A DNA stretch of 64,000 bases from Absidia repens. Taxonomy: Eukaryota > Mucoromycota > Mucoromycetes > Mucorales > Cunninghamellaceae. Shown piece by piece: positions 58,001 to 64,000 of this stretch. The stretch is taken from contig MCGE01000037.1 in assembly GCA_002105175.1 (NCBI GenBank), forward strand, positions 283,001 to 347,000, given 5' to 3'. The first letter of the stretch is position 1. Each line of letters starts with the position of its first letter. The position numbers were made by a program, and so were the translations under genes. The notes under the pieces are model-generated. The model made no database searches and had not been told where the DNA came from. It worked only from the letters and a program-made list of their open reading frames with translations.

Positions 58001-60625
58001 AGAGTGAACAAGACCATAAGCAGTGGCACCAAACTGAGATTTATCCAACACCCCTCTGACAAGTTCACCATCCATGACCAACACTTGAGCTTCTTCATGA
58101 GCATCAGGACCCCAGTAACGTCCGGGCACTTTGCTTGAAGATGTCATGTTCAACTGAGATTTGCCGTACGTCAAATTCATTAACACGGTCGATATCTATG
58201 TAATTTATAATGTGAGTTAGTTCAGCGTCCTTTTTTTTTTTTTTGCTTCCCCGAAACATTAATTCACACTTACAATTTGTTTACCGGTCCAAAGGGGTTG
58301 AGGTTTGAAGATAGTGGGGGGAAGCGTCAAGATACGGCCATTACCGGTACCATCTTGTTCAGGTCGTAAGGAACCATAAAGCAATTGTTGATATTCATCC
58401 CTTGTGAAGAAAGTATCGCGAGCCGTCATCCATACGCCAGAAACAACGTGATCTTGAATCAAACCGCGGAGAGGGTCACCACTAGTAGGCACGAGATACT
58501 GGTTGTCGGTGTTTGCGATCATAGCAGCTTCAGCACGGGCAATTTCGTTTTGAGGAAAATGGATGTTCATTTCGTCACCATCAAAATCAGCATTGTATGT
58601 GTTACAATTGGCATAATGCATTCGAATGGTCTTTTCTCCAGGTAGGACACGGGCCTTGTGAGCCATAATGGAAGGTTTGTGGAGCGTAGGTTGACGGTTC
58701 AGTAAGAGCATATCCCCATTACGCAAATGACGGAACACCTTCTTGTTGACTGTTTGCGTGCGGGTAGGATAAGGGTTGACACCAGCTTGACTAGACGTTT
58801 GAGGAGCAAGTAGGGAATTGGCAAGAGCAATACGAGATTCTACACTAAGGTTGGCCAAGACATCCACCGATTGATCTTCATTTTGTACATGAGTCGCACC
58901 AGGCCATTGGAAGGGACCATTGATCACAGCTTGTCGCATTTCCTTGATGTTGTATGGTGTCACAGGTTCAGGATAGGTCAGTTTTTTGGCAAACACAGGG
59001 GGCACACCAATTTCAGAGGTTTCAATGTTGGGGTCAGGAGAGATGACTGATCGCGCAGCGTAATTGACACGTTTACCCATCATATGTTTTCTGAATAAAC
59101 CTTCCTTCTTTTCCAAGGCTTGACGAATACCAGGAGGGTTGGTGGCACCTTGCGCCACTTGTGTAGGATTCTTGGTCGAGTCGATGAAGGAGTTAACGGC
59201 GTGTTGGAGTTTGATGATGCTGTCGATAAACATGGCACGGAAGCGCTGCAACTTGACCTTGTCCACGGGTTCTTCATCAGAGGTAGCTTGTAATTGATCA
59301 GAGAAGTCGCGGACTTGATGAGAGCCTTGAAGAATTGCACTGAGTAGATCATTTTGAGGAGATTCGAAAACCTTGTCACCCATCACGGAAGGAGGACGGA
59401 AACGAGTAGGAGAAACAGCCAAGACTTCAATGAAAAACATATGGTAGGAGGCCCTTTTGATATGGGTTGCCACATGAGGATTACGCGCACCAAAGAGAAG
59501 AGTTGTCAGAGTACTGTCCGTCTCAAATAACTTTTGCACCATTCTGCGAATTTCATAAGGAGTCAAGAATCGTTGGTTGGTGGGATTGTTCTTGTTGTTG
59601 GAGCCAAGCTTTGCTTCCATCAGGTGTTGTTCCTTTTTGGGTAATGACAATTGGAAGAGTTTGGCAGCACCGTCCCGTCGGAAGGGAGGAGTGATCGATT
59701 GACAGTGTTCACACCGACGAATGGCAAGACAACGGCGCATAAAATCCATCATCACCTTCTTCTTCACATCATTGATCACCGTCACCTTGTAATTGGAAGC
59801 AGATGCAGCACGGATTTCAGGATCGGATAGGCAGTCCTTGACATATTTATCTATTGGATTAATTGAATAAGGATTAATCAATATCCAAAAAGTGAATATG
59901 AAAATATGCATATTGATTTTATTTTCTTGTCATACCCAAATAAGCTTCGTATTCTTCAGCATTGGAGAAGACATCGTCACCCATTTCCACATCTTCTAAT
60001 TCTTCATCATCCTTCTTCTTGTTGGTATTGATTCTAACATAGAATTCGTCGATTGCTTGGGCTTCACGTACCAATCCACTTTCCAATAGCTTGAGCTTGG
60101 CGATCACCTTCTTTTGCTATAAAACGTAAAATAGGTCAAATATGCGGTTGTATAGAGTGAGTATGCTATATTTGCCATTTTCATTGGTGTATTATCTCAT
60201 ACCTGAGTTTCACCCATACGGAAATGATGACAATGAACACAGTGCGCACGTAAAACAGCGTACAAATTGTCAAAAAACATTGGATTGTATGCAGGAATAG
60301 GAAGATCGATATGTCCAAAGTGACCAGGACAGTTGCTGTAAGTTTGAGTACAAGTTCCGCAACTAAATGGATTGTGGAAAATAGTAGTGCAGTGTCAGTT
60401 TTGTTAATTTCCATTATCCCATTTTTATTTTTGTACTTACACTTGGGACTTTTGATAAGGGCCTAAAGCGGAATCGTATAAACCGCCTTTCGTGGGGTGA
60501 CCAAGAGCATCAAATAAAAGTGGATTGACAACTTGTTTAACTGATATCTTCCGAATTTCATTAGGGTCGTAAAAGGAAAACGACACCGAATCGATTTCGG
60601 CACCAATGGGATTGGAAATATTCAT
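55030..60625 (-). CDS. RPA190: DNA-directed RNA polymerase I largest subunit (A190)
   Basis: Nine exons (60625-60441, 60362-60203, 60116-59936, 59850-58274, 58195-57754, 57664-56180, 56080-55632, 55542-55211, 55144-55030) give about 1641 residues in phase. The clamp-head zinc site reads CGTC...CPGHFGH, followed by CVHCHHF. The active site is NADFDGDEMN (three Mg-binding Asp) after RQPTLHKPS. The bridge helix/trigger-loop region includes [21 protein letters not shown]. A long acidic insert (DEDDDDEN...EEDDEN) occupies the start of exon 7, where the Pol I-specific jaw expander lies. The opening GLYDSALGPY is Pol I-like. Pol I makes the 35S/45S rRNA precursor in the nucleolus. Confidence 0.96.
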
Positions 60626-61134
60626 TGGTGTTTTGAGAAAATCGAGAAAGAATCAAAAAAATAAAAAAATAAAATAAAATTGTGAGGAAGCAAAAAGAGG
60701 TTGAAAAAGAAAAAAAAAGTCTGGGTTTGATTTAATGTTGAGCGGGAAAAAACGTCCTCGGCTGCAAAGCCACATTTTACAACTGTCAAAAAAAGCATGA
60801 ATTTTTCTTATTGTTCAAACTACCCAATATAGAAAAAAAGTACCTCTCCCCCACCCTGCATCTCTACTATTTGAGCAACAAGAATGCATGCAATGCTAAC
60901 CGTCCCAGCGTATTCCAATTATATGTGTAAAAGTTAAACGAGCAAGAATTTTCTCCATCTAACACAAACACATATTCTTCATGCACCCAAATACCAACAC
61001 AATTAAATATATAAATCAAAGAAGTAAAAGTAATTAAAAATAGAGGGACAGTTTTATTCGAAAACAATACACAATAAAAAAAGTACAATAATACAATAAT
61101 ATGTTTCATAATCAAACTAATCTACAAAATAAAA
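60626..61134. other. Intergenic between Pol I subunit and phosphate carrier
   Basis: 5' flank of the polymerase gene and 3' flank of the carrier. No gene was recognised. Confidence 0.5.
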
Positions 61135-62368
61135 TCATTTTTCATGTTTGGCAGCTCCAGTGGTAGGTAAACCCATGTATACCTTGAATGTATCGTATAT
61201 CAACCACTGGAAACTTGTCAGAGTACCAATCATGAGCACACGAGGACCCAATCCACGCCACACACCTTTGAGACCCAAATCCTTGGCGATGTCGACCATT
61301 GTCATTTGTTTTTGTCCAGGTGCATCAGAAATGGCATTCATTCGACTAACTATCACATCTGCTGGATGACTAACAACAGCAACCAAGATACCACTAGCAT
61401 AACCAGCTGTAAAGGAAACAAGTAACTAATCAGTAGCGAAAAAAAAGAAGTGTCAGCATGATTTCCTTTCACTTTAATAATTGCTGAGGATATTGGATTT
61501 ACCTGTTGGAATTTGTTGTATTCTGCTTTGGGCTTGGACAAGAAATTGGAATAGATCAATTCTACAGTTTTTTCAAACGTGGCGAATTTCATACAGGTGT
61601 AAGGAATTTGACGACTCCATAAAGGCACCAGACCCTTGTAGAAGCCACGGAGCCCTTCAGTGGCTTTGAGTTTCTTGAATCCCTCCATCGAGTTAGACGC
61701 ATAGGCTGGATAAGAGGTTTGCATGCGCACTTTGATAGATTCCATGGGACATAAGAAGCAATCCGCTATAAACTCCGCAGAACCAGAAGCTGCAAGTGCC
61801 AACAGGGTTCGATGTGTGTAAGCCTTTTCTTCGCCGAGGAGATTTCCGTATGAGTACTTGAAATATTCATACAGACCATATTTACCAGCACCTTGCATAG
61901 AGTAACCAAGAAATGTAGGCCCCAATCCTACCCAAAGACCACCAAAACCTTCCGTCTTGAGGATTGTGCGCCATCCATCGAAAATGCCCTTGTACAAATC
62001 CGGCTTGACCTATGGAAATAATATAGAGCATGAAGGTTACTATTTCTGGTCACGCTTACAAACAGAACAACGCTCTTTTGTTTTTTATTATTGTTTACCT
62101 GAGTGCGACATTTTACAAGGTCCAAAGGAGTGACACCAGAATGAGTAGGACTAGAGAAGAAAGAAACACATAAGTATAAGCCGCGTAAATTTGATTGGTT
62201 TTATTGGGTATATCATTGAGAGAAAACAACTTACCCACATGCTAGGATACCACCAAGAGCACAAGTTAAAAAGTATTGAGGGCTATATAATTCAATAGTT
62301 TTCTTCGGTACACTAGGTTTTGATTCGCTAACAGAAGCAATGAGATAATTACTAAGTGGAGTAGACAT
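61135..62368 (-). CDS. Mitochondrial phosphate carrier (Mir1/SLC25A3-type)
   Basis: Exons 62368-62235, 62150-62099, 62009-61503 and 61425-61135 give 327 residues. The three carrier repeats carry PLDLVKCR, PMESIKVRMQ and HPADVIVSRM signatures. GLGPTFLGYSMQGAGKYGLYE and IPYTCMKFATFE are phosphate-carrier-specific. The last acceptor is the AG at 61426-61427, giving QQ-LLVSFTAGY. The nearer-looking 'tttacag' acceptor 19 bases on would break the frame and delete six conserved residues. It imports phosphate with a proton into the matrix for ATP synthesis. No cleavable presequence is obvious. Confidence 0.94.
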
Positions 62369-63242
62369 TCGATAATATACGTGATGGCAATAAAAATAAA
62401 CAAGGAACAATAAAGCGGAAACAGGAAGATAATAAATTTAAAAAAAAACAATAAAAGAAATAAAAAAAAAAAAAGAGAAAAAGCAAAACCCAAACCTGAA
62501 TAAATAGCCGCTGAGAATGAAATCCGTAATGCATGCTTATTCTGGACATGACGGTTAAACTATTCGACGGGTGATTCTATTGCCTTAATATAGCCCCCTG
62601 CTTTACCTTATCTCGGTTTAAAAGATTTACCTTCTATTATCTCAATTATGTTATCAGGATCAATTCCTTTGAAAATATTATTTACCCATTCTTGGTTATC
62701 TTTTTCTCCTCCCTCTCCTTTGTTCTCTCATTTAAATTTATGAAACATTCCCACTTGTGATCATTGTTATTATTCTCCTTGGAGGTACTTTTCTTTTTCT
62801 TCGACGTATGATATATATATATATATATATATATATATCATACGTCAGAGAAAAAAATTGACTACTGCTTCAAAAATGTAACAATTTTATATGCTCCCCT
62901 CATATGTCATTGACACTATGTGTATATGAAAATATCCTAGATGCTACTTCGCTTCGGATTTGAGAGAAAAGTCTTCCAGGAATAAAAGGACCAAAAATCC
63001 GGGATTTGAAATTATTGCCGTTCATGCAGAACCGCCCAGAATGCACGGTTCATAATTAATATTTTCACTGACACTTCCTTCATGTGTGAAACTAAAGGCA
63101 CCATGTGCTGGTTTCAAAGTAATAACTACCATCTTGTTGTTCCTTTTTCTATAAAAATCTTGTTTTGAGGCGAAGTGTGTTCTCTTTTTTTTTTTTTCTT
63201 TCTTTACCTTTCAAACTAATTTCTCCAACCAAATATTGTATA
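62369..63242. other. Divergent intergenic region with AT palindrome
   Basis: 5' flanks of the phosphate carrier (-) and the Cys-rich gene (+). It contains a 44-bp perfect palindrome at 62803-62846 and a TATA box (TATAAAAAT, 63150-63158) about 85 bp before the Cys-rich ATG. No other gene was seen. Confidence 0.55.
62803..62846. repeat. Perfect AT-core palindrome
   Basis: GACGTATGAT and ATCATACGTC flank an alternating (AT)n core, making a 44-bp perfect inverted repeat able to form a cruciform. The GACGTA arms resemble half-sites of CRE/bZIP elements. Confidence 0.8.
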
Positions 63243-63594
63243 ATGTGCAATGTAAGTTTGTTTGTTTTTTATCGTTTGAAATACTACGATGGTGCCCATT
63301 TACATATTTTACCTCTCTTATTCTCAATAGCATCAACAATCCTACACTTGTGGTGGTACTCAAAAAGTCAATACCTGTGGTGCCAAGTCCACCACCAACA
63401 ATAATTCCTGTCAAGGTGCCTATGAAGTCATGAACAAGGATGGCACGTCAACTGCCGCATCGAGCGATGATGGTGCCAGCGCGGCTACCTCGGTTACAAT
63501 GACTTCTCCCACTCGAGAAAAGCAAGGTTTTATCGGTGTCAATCCAACTCAATGTCAAAAAAGCAAAGGATGCTCTGGTTGCGGCAATCGCTGA
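63243..63594 (+). CDS. Small Cys-rich protein, metallothionein-like
   Basis: Two exons (63243-63251 and 63331-63594) give 90 residues. The first encodes only MCN, then a GTAAGT donor. There are seven Cys: MC, YTCGG, NTCGAK, NSCQ near the start, and QCQKSKGCSGCG at the end. The middle (about residues 38-66) is S/T/A/D-rich with no Cys. The CxxxxxCxxC end and lack of aromatics other than two Tyr and one Phe recall fungal metallothioneins, but the Cys density is low and the two clusters are far apart. No signal peptide is present, so the protein is probably cytosolic. A good TATA box upstream suggests inducible expression. The function is inferred from composition only. I do not recognise an exact family. 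Confidence 0.6.
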
Positions 63595-63910
63595 AGTAGT
63601 AATAGTGATTTTGCTTAGCATTTAGGTTATAAATTTCTCCACCCATTAGCGTACCGTTTTTTTTTTTTTTTTGGTTTTTTTTTTTTTTTGAAGCAACCTT
63701 TGAATTGCTTGTTTGTTTAAAAGTCAAAAAAATATATCTTTTTTGTTTGAATAAAAAAACTCTTTGTTTACTAACGAAAGTAATAGAAACGAGGAGAATA
63801 TCATACGTACACCGATGAGCAAAACAGCCAAACCGTTTTTTTAAATATGAAAAAAATATGTCAATTTCGACCGCAATATCAGTAAGGGAATTATTAAGCA
63901 CGCATACAAC
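63595..63910. other. Intergenic, 3' side of the Cys-rich gene
   Basis: T runs at 63658-63690. No gene was recognised. Confidence 0.45.
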
Positions 63911-64000
63911 ATGGTAAAAAGATATGAAGATGATGATCAAAAACGATTTCCAACAAAACTATATCCCGCTCGTATGGGACCAGAACCAATACTTTCTCAA
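63911..64000 (+). CDS. Possible start of a gene cut by the window edge
   Basis: An ATG at 63911 opens MVKRYEDDDQKRF and stays open for 30 codons to the end of the window, with a plausible charged N-terminus ending GPEPILSQ. It is too short to identify and may be chance. Confidence 0.25.
   Translation, partial: MVKRYEDDDQKRFPTKLYPARMGPEPILSQ

Noticed and set aside
61407..61502. Apparent frameshift in the phosphate carrier at its last intron
   Set aside because: It arose only from choosing the 'tttacag' acceptor. The AG at 61426-61427 keeps phase and restores six conserved residues.
1..64000. tRNA, rRNA or snRNA genes
   Set aside because: I scanned for B-box-like GGTTCRANNCC, rRNA signatures and spliceosomal RNA motifs and saw none convincing. 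A covariance-model scan would be decisive.
1..64000. CRISPR arrays or bacterial-type operons
   Set aside because: There are no regularly spaced identical repeats with unique spacers, and intron-containing genes show that the DNA is eukaryotic nuclear.

Overview
The window is nuclear DNA of a filamentous fungus, most likely an early-diverging one (Mucoromycota, probably Mucorales). The evidence is: AT-rich sequence; many short GT-AG introns; fungus-specific translation elongation factor 3; fungal septin, chitin-deacetylase-type and D-arabinono-lactone oxidase genes; and an aspartate/glutamate carrier that keeps EF-hand-like repeats. I cannot name the species from sequence alone. Exon coordinates were assembled by hand from splice sites and reading phase. 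Internal boundaries may be off by a base or two, but phase closed in almost every gene.

Layout. 1-2.3 kb: dispersed non-coding repeats. 2.3-4.3 kb (-): universal stress protein. 5.4-6.6 kb (-): CMGC-type kinase with a frame break. 7.4-8.4 kb (+): broken polysaccharide (chitin) deacetylase. 8.8-10.9 kb (+): ALG11. 11.1-12.8 kb (+): septin. 13.8-15.7 kb: divergent ribosomal pair eS30 (-) / eS1 (+). 16-22.7 kb: gene-free repeat island built around a large imperfect palindrome. 23.2-24.1 kb (-): calmodulin. 24.8-26.4 kb (+): ornithine aminotransferase. 27.2-30.5 kb (-): MLH1. 31.0-31.5 kb (-): Q/G/N/Y-rich repeat protein. 31.8-33.0 kb (+): Tho1/SARNP-like SAP protein. 33.5-34.3 kb: diverged repeat copy. 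34.9-36.7 kb (-): casein kinase 1. 38.1-39.7 kb (-): Pap1/Yap1-type bZIP. 40.0-42.2 kb (-): aspartate/glutamate carrier. 42.8-45.3 kb: second repeat island. 45.8-46.8 kb (-): phospholipid methyltransferase. 47.3-50.8 kb (-): eEF3. 50.9-52.6 kb: two gene relics. 53.0-54.7 kb (-): D-arabinono-1,4-lactone oxidase. 55.0-60.6 kb (-): RNA polymerase I largest subunit. 61.1-62.4 kb (-): mitochondrial phosphate carrier. 63.2-63.6 kb (+): small Cys-rich, metallothionein-like protein. A possible gene start runs off the right edge.

The genes are mostly core housekeeping functions: translation and ribosome production (eEF3, Pol I, eS1, eS30), ER lipid and N-glycan synthesis (OPI3-type, ALG11), mitochondrial transport, signalling (CK1, calmodulin), and stress or redox defence (Pap1-type bZIP, lactone oxidase, USP, Cys-rich protein). 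I see no operon-like or secondary-metabolite cluster.

The most unusual content is in the repeats. One short module occurs at least ten times in 64 kb, inside two otherwise different non-coding repeat families. Two arms of about 1.6 kb form a large inverted repeat around a minisatellite-bearing core. Other points of interest are a 22-bp intronic stem in eS1, introns placed immediately after the start codon, GC-AG introns, and several broken genes.
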